64,000 nucleotides of DNA from Beaufortia kweichowensis (lineage: Eukaryota > Chordata > Actinopteri > Cypriniformes > Gastromyzontidae). Made by a program: the position numbers and the translations under genes. Within the stretch, counting starts at the first letter, position 1; every line of letters starts with the position of its first letter. The notes beneath the pieces are model-generated. The model searched no databases. It worked only from the letters and a program-made list of their open reading frames with translations, and had not been told where the DNA came from. The DNA lies in NCBI GenBank assembly GCA_019155185.1, contig CM032817.1, positions 12,768,664 to 12,832,663 of the forward strand. Direction: 5' to 3'. Positions 25,511-35,574 of this stretch are shown piece after piece.

Positions 25511-25686
25511 CACGTTTTTCCTCACAACTCGTCAGGACACGTGTCTTCTCCACGCAGCATCAGACTCGTGCATATAGCTCGCGCAGGAAGAGTTTGACGC
25601 ACCTGAACTCACTGATGGGCTATCTTTGACAGATTTATTCGTTTTAAAAAACAAAGTGTTTTTGTTTGTTTGTTTTTTACATGCAG

Positions 25687-25784
25687 CTTCAGCCATAAGG
25701 AATCCCGTCCTGCCGTCTCCAACGGAAGCAGAGGCGGAGAAATATATTAAAGATTTCCTTCGCTTGGCTCCAGGGAGGGTGTAA
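25687..25784 (+). pseudogene. orphan duplicate of the last DUF4806 exon
   Basis: Same 33 codons as 24886-24983 (ASAIRNPVLPSPTEAEAEKY and onward) with its acceptor and TAA stop kept. No further upstream exons lie between it and the first copy, so it could only be used by alternative splicing from the element B gene. Confidence 0.7.
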
Positions 25785-27141
25785 TAGTTTGTTATTTAAA
25801 TTAAATGTACGTAATAGTGTATTGTTTTGTTTGAATATAGGTTATGGAGTTATGTTAATATGGATTTTTATAATTAATTAAAAGTTGTAATTGATATAAT
25901 AAATTAGAAATACGTTTTTTGCCTAATAAATATTTTTAAAATAATCAACAAATGCGTGTTTTATTGTAGATTCAGAACAGGGTAGTTATTTAATCGTGAA
26001 GATGTGTAATGGCTGGATTTTATGTGAGTTAATTTTATTAATGGGAGGAACCCTATTGTAAAACGATCCCAGATAGCATACACATCCGGGCCACATCTGG
26101 GCCAACTATGGCACATATGGCTCAGTTCTGGCAGAGGCAAAGGCCATATGGGCCGTATCTGGCCCACACACATCAAGCCGGGTTTAGTTTTAGTTGTGGC
26201 TTGCTGCATGTGGGCCAGATGTGGCCCGTGTGCAGTAAGTCGGTTTTAGGTTGAGTTTTGGTCTGCTGCATGTGGGCCAGATGTGGCCCGTGTTCAACTA
26301 GCCGGTTTAAGTTTGCGAGAATAAGTGTTGAAATTAATTTCATTTATTTATTGAATTATTTATTTTACTGAAGGGAAATTCTGTTTAATGCTTTAAGACT
26401 GGTGCCAAGATGTCCAAACCAAAAGGACATCACATCCTGGGGAACAAAGGACTCACTTGCATCCCCATCTCAGATAGCACACATCAAAGGATGCTGATTG
26501 CGAACTCACACCTGTCTCCTTCTCCCCCTCTCTTCATCTACTTCCCCTCAGCTCAGAGAACCCTAAAACTCACCTATGAACTGTATTTAACATATACCAC
26601 ATTCTGTGTGTTCAAAGTATCAAAATATTCATGTCTGATATCATTTGAAATGTCTCAGTGCGACTCACACAATGGTCTTATCCCCACAACAGTAGAGCAG
26701 ATCATAACAAAGGTTTAAGGAGTTTGGAGATATTCTGCTCACTGCTGTGGGTGTGTCCTTCCTGGGCTCTTTCATGGAAATGGCCATTTGGGCCTGATCA
26801 GGTTTTTCAATGTAAATTACATCTCCATTTGGAGGAAGTATACTTTGGTTTGAGTATTTAAGGGAAACAAGCAAAATGTTCTGGGAGTCTGTAAACGGAT
26901 TTCCCGCACAGTTGCTGTGTGTAGTTTCCATTATCAGGTAAACACTTCTAAATTCTCTCATCTTTGCATTATTGACTGTTTTACATAAAATGATCTTTGT
27001 ACTAAATTGTTTAAATTGGATATTGAATCATTGCATTCGTTTACCTGATTAATAAATTGTTATGTGCTAAATTAAATTTCTCAGTAACAAGGGGTAACAC
27101 CGCTGGTTTTGAAGTATTTACAGTAAACTCACAGCTTCATT

Positions 27142-27142
<1 letters not shown>

Positions 27143-27168
<26 letters not shown>
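27143..27168 (+). repeat. (GA)n microsatellite
   Basis: About 13 uninterrupted GA repeats. Confidence 0.9.
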
Positions 27169-27172
<4 letters not shown>

Positions 27173-27284
27173 ACACAGATGCAGGTAATTCTCACATCTC
27201 TCATCATGATAATTTATTCAAATGCAATCTTTATTTCTTCTGGGATCTATCTTTTCTACTTTATCTAGGTCTGTGTCAGATTAA

Positions 27285-27449
27285 CAGTATAAAAAAGTAT
27301 ACTGGGGCAGGATTTGGTGTCAGAGAAGGGGTTCTGACAGAAAAATGTCTTTTCGAAGACAGTAGAAAAAGTACTTCAGAAAATACACTTTTCTGTCAGA
27401 ACCCTTTATCTGAGTCCAAATCCTGTCAGAATGTACTTTTTAATACTGT
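27285..27449. repeat. long hairpin repeat upstream of the transposase
   Basis: The left arm (CAGTATAAAAAAGTA, GGGTTCTGACAGAAAA) pairs with the right arm (TTTTCTGTCAGAACCC, TACTTTTTAATACTG). The stem sequence recurs in the hairpin at 28031-28140 and the half-hairpin at 28191-28262. Confidence 0.7.
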
Positions 27450-27734
27450 TGATCATCGGGGTCTCGGGTTTTCGGATCCTAGTGGACCTGTGAAAATCTC
27501 TATTTGGTACTCAAGATGTCTACACAAAATGTGCACAGACATCTTTGTTTCACTATATTAGTGAGGACATTCCATAGACCTCCACTGACTGTTATATCAG
27601 CTTGTGTTCAACACAGAACTTATTTCAGGTATAACCCTTGAAAAGTTGGAACCAGAAAGTGCTAAAATGTTCCCGTTTCTTGGCCTAAAAAAGTCATACC
27701 TGCACCACTCTATTAAAGTCAAATGCATGGGGTA

Positions 27735-27778
27735 TGGGAGAGGGAGGGGCTGAGGGAGGGGCTGAGGGAGGGGCTGAG
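27735..27778 (+). repeat. G-rich short tandem repeat
   Basis: The unit GCTGAGGGAGGG is repeated about three times after GGGAGAGGGAGG. The plus strand has many runs of three or four G. It could form a quadruplex or bind Sp1-like factors. It lies about 650 bp upstream of the transposase start. Confidence 0.7.
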
Positions 27779-28004
27779 ATCTGCCTTGTGATCTGATTGG
27801 TGATACCTTCTGATCGGACTGCTGCCAAGTTCAAGACCACTGTCTCCCTTCCTAACTGACCACTTTGCAAAAATCCAGGCTGTTTCCTAAGGTGAGACAC
27901 TATTTACTTTTCTACAAACTGTTTAAAGTTTCTTTACAACTAAAAAATTATTTTTTCCGATAATATAATTATACTTTTATTTCTTCATAACTTTATAAAA
28001 ATCA

Positions 28005-28262
28005 TGTGTAATTTGAATTATAAATAAATAACAGTATTAAAAAGTACATTCTGACAGGATTTCCTCTCAGAGAAAGGGATCTGACAGGAAAATGTCTTTT
28101 CTGAGAAGAAATCCTGTCAGAATGAACTTTCTTATACTATTATTTCTTAATAACTTCATAAAAATCATGTGTAATTTGAATTATAAATAAATAACAGTAT
28201 TAAAAAAGTACATTCTGACAGGATTTCCTCTCAGAGAAGGGGATCTGACAGGAAAATGTCTT
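28005..28262. repeat. tandemly repeated hairpin module
   Basis: A block starting TTTATAAAAATCATGTGTAA and running into CATTCTGACAGGATTTCC is present twice, about 160 bp apart. The first copy has both arms (28031-28140); the second has only the left arm. Confidence 0.75.
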
Positions 28263-28433
28263 GTTTATGTGAACTATCTCTTTAAGTATTTTATTAATTT
28301 GTTATCCTAATCTGATGTTTCTGTCTGTTTATAGGGTAGTGAACATTCAGAGCTTGATAGGCAAATTCAGATTCGGTAGGGATATTCTTTTTTATTTGTG
28401 ACTCAGTACATGGTTCACTGGTGATGGATTACA

Positions 28434-30101
28434 ATGAGCTTAGTAATCGAGAGGAAAAGAGCCCTCAAAAGAGTTGACACATTTCTTAAATCAGTGGGTC
28501 ATGTTGTGTGTGATGAAAATACGGATTTTCTTTACAACTCTCCTATTAGCAGTCCTTCAGGTAGCATTCCCTCTGAAAGCAGTCCTCCAGATAGGAACCC
28601 TGTTTACAGCGCTGTTAGTGAGAGTACAAACAGCTGCAATGGTGAAGCAAACGATGAAATTGATCTCAAAAGCAGCATTACTGACTGGGCACTTCGCTTT
28701 GGGATATCTCTTGTGGCACTTTCAGCTTTATTGGCCATTCTTCGAGTGCATTTACCATTTCTGCCAAAAGATGGAAGGTCCCTGTTAAAAACAAAAACAC
28801 AGTACAATGTGGAGATGATCGCTGGTGGAGCTTTCCACTATATAGGTGTAGTCAATGCTTTCAGGAACACGTTGAGAAGTGCATGTTTTCTTTTTACAGA
28901 CAGGCACACATTCAACATGCAGCTAAATTTTGATGGGCTCCCACTCTTTAAAAGTTCTTCAGTTCAACTTTGGCCTATTCTTGGCATGTTTAGAGGTCTA
29001 TCTAAGAAACCTGTTGTCATAGGTTTGTTTTGTGGGACCACTAAGCCAAAAATTCTGTCAGACTATCTCAGTCACTTAGTTTGTGAGTTGCAGAGTTTAA
29101 CCAGAGGTTTTGTTTTTGATGGCAAGACTTTCTTTGTCAAGGTTACATCAGTCATGTGTGACGCTCCAGCACGAGCCTTTATCAAAGGTATAAAGTCTCA
29201 CACAGGCTACTACGGCTGTGACAAATGTCAGCAGAAAGGCTTCTATGTAAAACACCGCATGACATTTCCTGAGAATGATGCCTTCTGCAGAACAGATGAA
29301 GCTTTTAGATTAGAATTAGATGAGGAACACCATCTAACACGCTGTCCTCTTCTAGAAACAGACATCGACATGGTAAATGGTTTTCCTCATGATTACATGC
29401 ACCTTGTGTGTTTGGGTGTAGTAAGACGTCTGTTGGATCTGTGGTGTGGTGCATTAGGCCCCCTGCGCTCAAGACTTTCGAGCATTCAAGTCATGGGTAT
29501 CTCTGATAGACTGGTAGCATTGAAGGAATTCATTCCGGCAGAGTTTGCCAGAAAGCCCAGGGCTCTTAGTGAGAGACTTCGTTGGAAGGCAACTGAATTC
29601 CGTCAACTGCTGCTGTACACAGGTCCTGTTGTTTTAAAGGGTGTGTTGTCTTGCCAGGTTTATGACAATTTCATGCTGTTGTCTGTTGCCATCTACATTT
29701 TCACACATGCACAGTATTGTACCGAAATGAACGATGTGGCCCACTCCTTTTTGGTATCATTTGTTGAGCATTATGGCTTGTTGTATGGCAAAGAGCAGTT
29801 GGTATACAACATTCATGGCTTGGTACATCTTGCTAGTGATGTAAAAGTGCATGGTCCTTTGGACAGCATATCTGGCTTCCCCTATGAAAACTTTCTTGGT
29901 GAGCTTAAGAGAATGGTAAGAAAGCCGCACAATCCACTTGCACAGATAATTCGCAGGTTGTCAGAACATGAGGAAAGGAATTGTTATCCCACCGATGAAA
30001 TAGCACTAATGTACCCCCATAAAAATGGACCTGTACCACAAACACTGACTGAAGAAGTACATCAGTTCAGACAGCTTACTGTTGATGGTGTCATGCTGTG
30101 A
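28434..30101 (+). CDS. Tnp2/CACTA-like transposase of element C
   Basis: A 555-residue ORF. The N-terminus is Ser/Pro-rich and acidic, then LPFLPKDGRSLL (107-118). The Transposase_21-like core has FDGLPLFKSS (166-175), whose Asp is a candidate catalytic acid, and VMCDAPARAF (240-249) with a second candidate Asp. A zinc-ligand-like stretch HTGYYGCDKCQ (256-266) and HDYMHLVCLGVVRRLLDLW (319-337) follow. The DUF4218-like region has NIHGLVHL (459-466) and FLGELKRMVRKP (487-498), where Glu490 is a possible third acid. Together these match the plant/animal CACTA transposase layout. It acts on element ends in the nucleus, by family knowledge. The ORF ends at a TGA (30099-30101), after which the same frame stays open to 30380. 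An ATG at 28423 in another frame starts MDYNELSN, similar to the element B start, so the N-terminus here may also be frameshifted. Confidence 0.85.
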   Translation: MSLVIERKRALKRVDTFLKSVGHVVCDENTDFLYNSPISSPSGSIPSESSPPDRNPVYSAVSESTNSCNGEANDEIDLKSSITDWALRFGISLVALSALLAILRVHLPFLPKDGRSLLKTKTQYNVEMIAGGAFHYIGVVNAFRNTLRSACFLFTDRHTFNMQLNFDGLPLFKSSSVQLWPILGMFRGLSKKPVVIGLFCGTTKPKILSDYLSHLVCELQSLTRGFVFDGKTFFVKVTSVMCDAPARAFIKGIKSHTGYYGCDKCQQKGFYVKHRMTFPENDAFCRTDEAFRLELDEEHHLTRCPLLETDIDMVNGFPHDYMHLVCLGVVRRLLDLWCGALGPLRSRLSSIQVMGISDRLVALKEFIPAEFARKPRALSERLRWKATEFRQLLLYTGPVVLKGVLSCQVYDNFMLLSVAIYIFTHAQYCTEMNDVAHSFLVSFVEHYGLLYGKEQLVYNIHGLVHLASDVKVHGPLDSISGFPYENFLGELKRMVRKPHNPLAQIIRRLSEHEERNCYPTDEIALMYPHKNGPVPQTLTEEVHQFRQLTVDGVML

Positions 30102-30380
30102 ATATCAAGCAAAGATGATTGCATTGCTGTTCATGGCAAAGTGATTTCTGTGAAAAACATCATTGCTTATAGGGGTAAAGAGTATGTGATGTTTCAAGAG
30201 TATAGAGAGAAAGAGGCCTTATACACTTACCCTCTTGACTCCAGAAAACTGGGAGTATACATTGTGTCCAATCTGTCACCATTAATGCACTGTACTGAGC
30301 TCACAAAGCCCTGGCAGAAGTGTGTGAGGTTGCCCCTGGGAGACAAATTTGCAGTCTTCCCTCTGTCTAGCTCATCTTAA
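30102..30380 (+). pseudogene. C-terminal domain of the element C transposase behind an in-frame TGA
   Basis: In the same frame as 28434-30101, about 92 further codons stay open to a TAA at 30380. They encode VISVKNIIAY, YPLDSRKLGVY and KFAVFPL motifs that match the end of the element B transposase (VAKLQNIISF, YPLPSSTLGIH, HFVAIPL). In element B this region is joined to the rest without a stop. The TGA is therefore most simply a nonsense mutation. Confidence 0.75.
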
Positions 30381-30562
30381 TCATATCACCAATTAATGTA
30401 CATAGTTCTTGAGAAGCAGGAGTTCTTGATCTTATAGTATTTATAACACTATTTTTGGATTATATTTGAGGGCATGCTTTGTAAGTTGGATCTATATGAA
30501 TTATGTATTTTTATTCATCTAAATGAAGTCTAAAATGAATTACAACTCCTTTTTTTCAGACA

Positions 30563-33500
30563 ATGTATCATATCGTTATATTTGAAAAGACAAACGAGGT
30601 TGAGGTTGTCCCCCAAAATTGGGTGAGGGACAATATCTGTATGTGGCCACCATACAGATATGAAGATCGAAAGTAAAGTCTATAAAATCAATGGTAAAGC
30701 CAGGACCATCCTGGACTCCATACAAAATTCGAATTATTTATAATGAGAGGTACAGTATATATCCTTAGCTTTCAACTATGGGCCAGAATTACTAACAGCT
30801 TGCACCACTGCAAACCCTTTTTTGGTGTTAAAAATATATATTCAGGATTTATTAAAGACATGCGGCTGACTTGTGACTATGTGACTACAGTGGTTCAACC
30901 TTAATTTTATTAAGTGACGAGAGTACTCATTGTATGCAAAAATAAAACTTTATTCAACAATTTCTTCCATGTCAGTCTCTGACTCTGTTCATGTATGTGT
31001 GTAATGCTGACGCGGAAGCCGGCCAATACTGAGTGGGCAGGAAGCACAGGACTGTGTTTACAATGTGAACAGCGTTAGAGACTAATATTAAGGTTAAACC
31101 ACTGTAGTCACACTTTACAACCTTTTTTTGCAGTCTATATGGGGTCAGAAAGTTCTTATGGGAATGTGCTCGCACTCTAATTTGACCTGTTTAGTAAATC
31201 TGGCCCTAAGAATTTTCTTTCATTTTGTCATTTTTTTATGCATCATTTCACAATATTTCATGCATTTGTTGCATTTGTAATCTTTGTGGGTTTTTTTTGT
31301 TTATATATATACTGTATATACAGAAACATATGAAGAAGCTCGACAAAAACTACCAGAGGCAGAAATACATACAGACCTTACTGATGTGGAATCTCCTCCC
31401 ATGAGAAAAAAAAGACAAATGTAAATACAGCACATACAGAGTAGAGTTTCACTGCTGAATGAGGACAATAAATTGAATAATCTTGTTTTTTGATTTCTTT
31501 TTTCATCAGTAAAAGGGCACGTTTTTTCGATGATAGTGAAACTGAGGACGAGGTCACCCCCCAGATCTTCCCACTTCCAGCAGCTCCAGAAGTGCAAATC
31601 AGCCCCATCAGGCAATGTAAGATTTACCAAATTTGTGCAACTTTTATAGTTTGATTAATTTAATTAACACAGTTGTTTCATTTAAAAAATACCATCATAA
31701 GTTCTAGAAATACACTTTTGCCTTTGAATTTAGTAGGGCTATCACTAACAATAATTTTGTTAAAATAAAAATGGTTGACGACCACCTTACATATACAAAT
31801 AGCTTCAATTCTTTGGAACCTTTTTCATGAACAGCTACCAGCAGAGCAAGGAATTACTCTCAGCCACAGAAGGCAGAAACTGGTAATTGTGAGTATTTGA
31901 AAATGCTGGACATGTGAGTAGATATGCATGCGACAGCAGACAATTAAAACATTAGTCTGATACTAGTTAGATTTAAACATATGCTTGAAAGCTCCTAAAC
32001 ATTGACCTTTCCCATTTCTATCACTTTTTTTCACGAACAGCTACCAGCAGAGCAGGGAATTATTCTCAGCCACTCATTAGAGAGGAGGCAGAAACTGTTA
32101 ATTGTGAGTATTTGAAAACAAATGTAATGATGCTTTTTAACTTCTTTTTAAAAATGTCATCTAATTTCAATTTCACAATATATTTTTCGGTTGTTTGATG
32201 CCATCAGGGGGCCACAAAAAAAATCACTTAGAGCTGCAGTATAGAATGTAACTATATTATCCTCTACAGATATTAACAGAGCAAGCAGCAACCGTAGGAG
32301 TATATCAACACCTGTGAAACGGACATCAGTGACCCATGAATGTGAGTTTACAATAAAACTGTCTTCTTTCCATTTAACACAAACCCATATTTTACGCATA
32401 TAGTAAATGGCATTAAAAAACATTACATTTTATTCCTACAAGCATCAAAACTATTTTAGATAGTTTTGAAGAACAATAATATTACCAGTGAATACAGTCT
32501 TCATAGTGATTAATAACTTTAATTTGCAGTAACAAAATATGTAGATTGGTTGTTACACACGTGGAACCAATTTGGTAATTCCCTTTGGCCAGTGAAAATT
32601 TGCAATAACGACAGGTTATTAGGACAGCGCATGGCTGGGACCTGGAGGTGTAAAAATTTTGTAAAATCCTAAAGTAACGCGGAAGTGCAATTGAGCAATT
32701 TCATGGTTTGGATCATATGGTTTTTGAGCCATGGATCAGATCATTTTTAGGATCAGCAAAAGAAAAAAAAATTGCTTTTCACTTATTACTTAAAGTTCAC
32801 TTTCAGTACTCTGATACCACAGCAAAAACTACTAACCTAACTAATAAAGTAAAAGCCTTATTGAAGGCTAGTGAACAGTCAATAAAAATACAAATCCACC
32901 AATTACATGCATAGATAAAAATATGACTTGATTTTTATTTATTTCTACTGTCACATAACATGTTCAAACTAATATCTTACATGTTGTGTTGTTCCCCTCT
33001 TTAGCATCATCCCACACTGATTTCAGTGAAGGTAGGTACTGGAATATTTTTGTATACACTTTTCTATTCATATTTTTACACAGTGATATGTATTTTTTTA
33101 TTCATGTTTTGTTTTTTGTTTTCTAGCTTGGATGCGCAAAATGCTTGCAAACCAAGAAATTATTAAAGAACAGATGGACACATTAGTTAAACTGGTCTAC
33201 GACCTCAAAAAATTATCAACTGCAGAGGACAGCCCAACTTGAAATGCAGAATGTTTTCCACTTTCAAGTTTCCAACAACTACAAGTTATTGAGGGGCAAC
33301 TGCAGCAGGATGACTACAAGACAGCTGTGGTAAGATTACATTTCATTTCATTTACATTGTTGAGCAAAACATTAATGTATCATCAAGTTTTGTTTACCAC
33401 AGACCGTAGTTTGCTTAGAATTTAAACACTAGTGTCACCAAGACAATGACGTATTTGGATCATGAGCCCAGTTCGACATGGAATGGAAGGGTTAAGCAAC

Positions 33501-34519
33501 AAGAAAGGTTTGGCCCGATGGTGGAATAGTATGTGTTCACTCCATGGGCATAGAATACGTGGGGGATCGGGGAGACATGTCCCCTGCGCTTTTAATAAAA
33601 CATAATTGGCCCCCCCCCACTCCACTTTTTTTCAGGCAGGTGTGTTCACGCAGAGACCGATGTAAATAAATCTAGATTTAGATTTAAATACACAAGATAG
33701 TCTGTGCATGACGTGTCGTTTTAGGTCAGATTTTTTCTAAAATTATGTTTCTTTGTTTCTAAACTTTTGAAAAGTACTGTATGTTTTCTGCCTTATTCTG
33801 AGATTATATAAATTGTATAAATTCCATGTGGACGTAATGCACAAGTGTTTGTAGTTCTTAAACCGATCATAAAAGTGTCATAAAATATAGGAAAAAATAT
33901 TATAGATATTAGTGGTTATTGTTCAGCAGTGTATTTGATATTTTTAACTAATTAAAAGCAAGTGATGAGATAAAAAATCTGTAAATTAACTGATTTGCTA
34001 AAATCAAAATGTGGATGGTGATTTGACTCTTGTTTCTTTATTTGTGCATAAATTTGTTTTTAAAGATAAACACCTTAGCCTTGAGGGGAGGCACAACCAC
34101 CAAAGAAAGTGTTTGGCGTATACTCAGCTTCCTTCTTTCAAATGATTTGGCCCGTCAGATGAACTGGAGGGGAGTCAATGGCAAGGCTGCATTTAAAGAC
34201 ACCCTCTTTAAAAACAGTAATTAATGGTAAGGTTTTCTGAAAATAACTACTGTGATTTATTCATGCTGTTTGGTGCCAGCTAAAAATTTTACCCTATAAA
34301 TGTTAGATAAATAATAATTACTTGCCACCTTACTGTTGGTCACTGTTTGTCATTGTAGCCGCTGTCAGAAAAAAACGTTTAACAGCTACTGCAACTGACC
34401 ACGAAATTGAGCAGTGGGTTAAAAGATGGCTGCAGCTTGCCGCAGACAGGGACGGAGGCTGTCGGGCAAGAGAAAAAATTAAGACCTTCCCCCTGGTTCT
34501 GAAACTTGCTCGCCCTTGA
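30563..34519 (+). CDS. DUF4806-type protein gene of element C, spliced
   Basis: Exons by consensus and phase: 30563-30749 (ATG start, EVEVVPQNWV and MWPPY motifs), 31324-31420, 31510-31616 (KRARFF basic patch, then acidic SETEDE), 31835-31888 and 32041-32103 (duplicated STSRA(R/G)NYSQP exons), 32270-32341, 33005-33031, 33127-33329 (coiled coil, then an FPLSSFQQLQVIEGQL motif), 34066-34216 (DUF4806 core, QMNWRGVNGKAAF) and 34359-34519 with TGA stop. Most phases join. Two lesions are visible: the frame changes near 30670 in the first exon, and an in-frame TGA at 33240-33242 splits exon 33127-33329. The architecture matches the element B gene exon for exon at both ends. This copy is probably a recently disabled accessory gene of the transposon. 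Confidence 0.65.
30870..31175. repeat. fragment of a MITE-related repeat in an intron
   Basis: Contains the TGGTTCAACCTTAATTTTA and TGTAATGCTGACGCGG-like stretch that parallels the middle of the element at 14.9-15.2 kb. No coding signal. Confidence 0.45.
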
Positions 34520-35026
34520 CCTTTTCTCTTCTGATTCGACCCCTGCCTGTTCAATGGACTCCCCTTTTCTCCAACTAGTTTTAAACTGTAATGTGTAATG
34601 GAATTCTTTATGTATATGATTTATTTCTATTTTTACAAGTATTAATCTGCATTTATCAATTTTGCCTTGTTTTTGTTTTATATTTATCTGTATTTATGTG
34701 TTGTTGTTTTTATAAATATTTATAAAATTTTTATAAAGCAAATTAGACTATGAGTATTTTGTTTATTATAGGATAATTAGATGTGGGCCACATCTGGCCC
34801 AGATGTCAGAGATCCCCTGGCCCAGAAGTCAGTCACTGTCTCAGACATCTGGCCCAGATGTGGCCCATGCCATTTCTGAGTTGTGGCCCACATCTGGTCC
34901 GGTTGTGGCTGACTTCTGGCAGCCACACTCAGGTTGAGTCATCGCCGTCATTCCACGCGGTATGTGGGCCAGAAGAATTAAGGAGAAGTGGGCCACATCT
35001 GGGCCAGATGTCATTTGCTATCTGGG

Positions 35027-35574
35027 TTCGCTTGGCTCCAGGGAGGGTGTAATAGTTTGTTATTTAAATTAAATGTATGTTATAGTGTATTGTTTTGTTT
35101 GAATATAGGTTATGGAGTTATGTTAATATGGATTTTTATAATTAATTAAAAGTTGTAATTGATATAATAAATTAGAAATACGTTTTTTGCCTAATAAATA
35201 TTTTTAAAATAATCAACAAATGCGTGTTTTATTGTAGATTCAGAACAGGGTGGTTATTTAATCGTGAAGATGTGTAATGGCTGGATTTTATGTGAGTTAA
35301 TTTTATTAATGGGAGGAATCCTATTGTAAAACGATGTCTGGGCTACATAAATCAGATGTCTTGCCGACGTATAAACATCTGATAAACATCTTTAAAAGAG
35401 CGGATTGCCGACGTTCTAAATTATTAACGTCTTATAGACATCGCCTAGACGTCGTTCTAACAGCTGGTAGGGACGTCTCGGCGACGTATTGCAGATGAGC
35501 AAATGCTCTAAAATATACGTCTTCCAGACGAAAATGACGACGTCGCACAGATGTCTGCACGACGTGCGTGTGCT
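35027..35574 (+). repeat. third copy of the element B 3' tail, right of element C
   Basis: It starts inside the last DUF4806 exon (TTCGCTTGGCTCCAGGG), keeps the 3' flank, and then has the ACGTC array up to GTGCTA at 35574. The last TCTGGG of the terminus is missing and an A-tract follows. Its first 309 bp (to 35335) repeat 25759-26067, which lie immediately left of element C, and share private variants with that copy. Confidence 0.85.

Larger units (their letters stand above)
24708..26067 (+). repeat. tandem duplication of the element B 3' end (803-bp unit)
   Basis: 24708-25510 and 25511-26067 are near-identical. Both include the upstream intron, the last DUF4806 exon and the 3' flank. The first unit ends exactly at the element terminus CTATCTGGG (25510). 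The second is cut off at 26067 where element C begins. Small differences (two bases missing from the second copy near 25568, and a TA-repeat length change near 25040) show they are true separate copies. Confidence 0.85.
26068..35026 (+). mobile_element. CACTA-like two-gene element C
   Basis: The left end CCCAGATAGCATACACATC and right end ATTTGCTATCTGGG are inverted repeats sharing the first 11 bases. Both are followed by arrays of a GGGCCACATCTGGGCC-like motif (26080-26300 and 34779-35010). Inside are a nearly full-length Tnp2-like transposase (28434-30380) and a spliced DUF4806 gene (30563-34519), both on the plus strand. Length 8959 bp. It lies in the second copy of the element B tail, with 309 bp of that tail repeated on its other side (35027-35335). 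Each gene carries an in-frame TGA, so this copy is probably not autonomous. Confidence 0.7.

Noticed and set aside
25961..26209. Minus-strand ORF rich in WPLPLPELSH
   Set aside because: It is a translation of the GGGCCACATCTGG subterminal repeats of element C, not a gene.
34783..35052. Plus-strand ORF rich in GPEV and GPHL
   Set aside because: Again a translation of the subterminal repeat array at the right end of element C.
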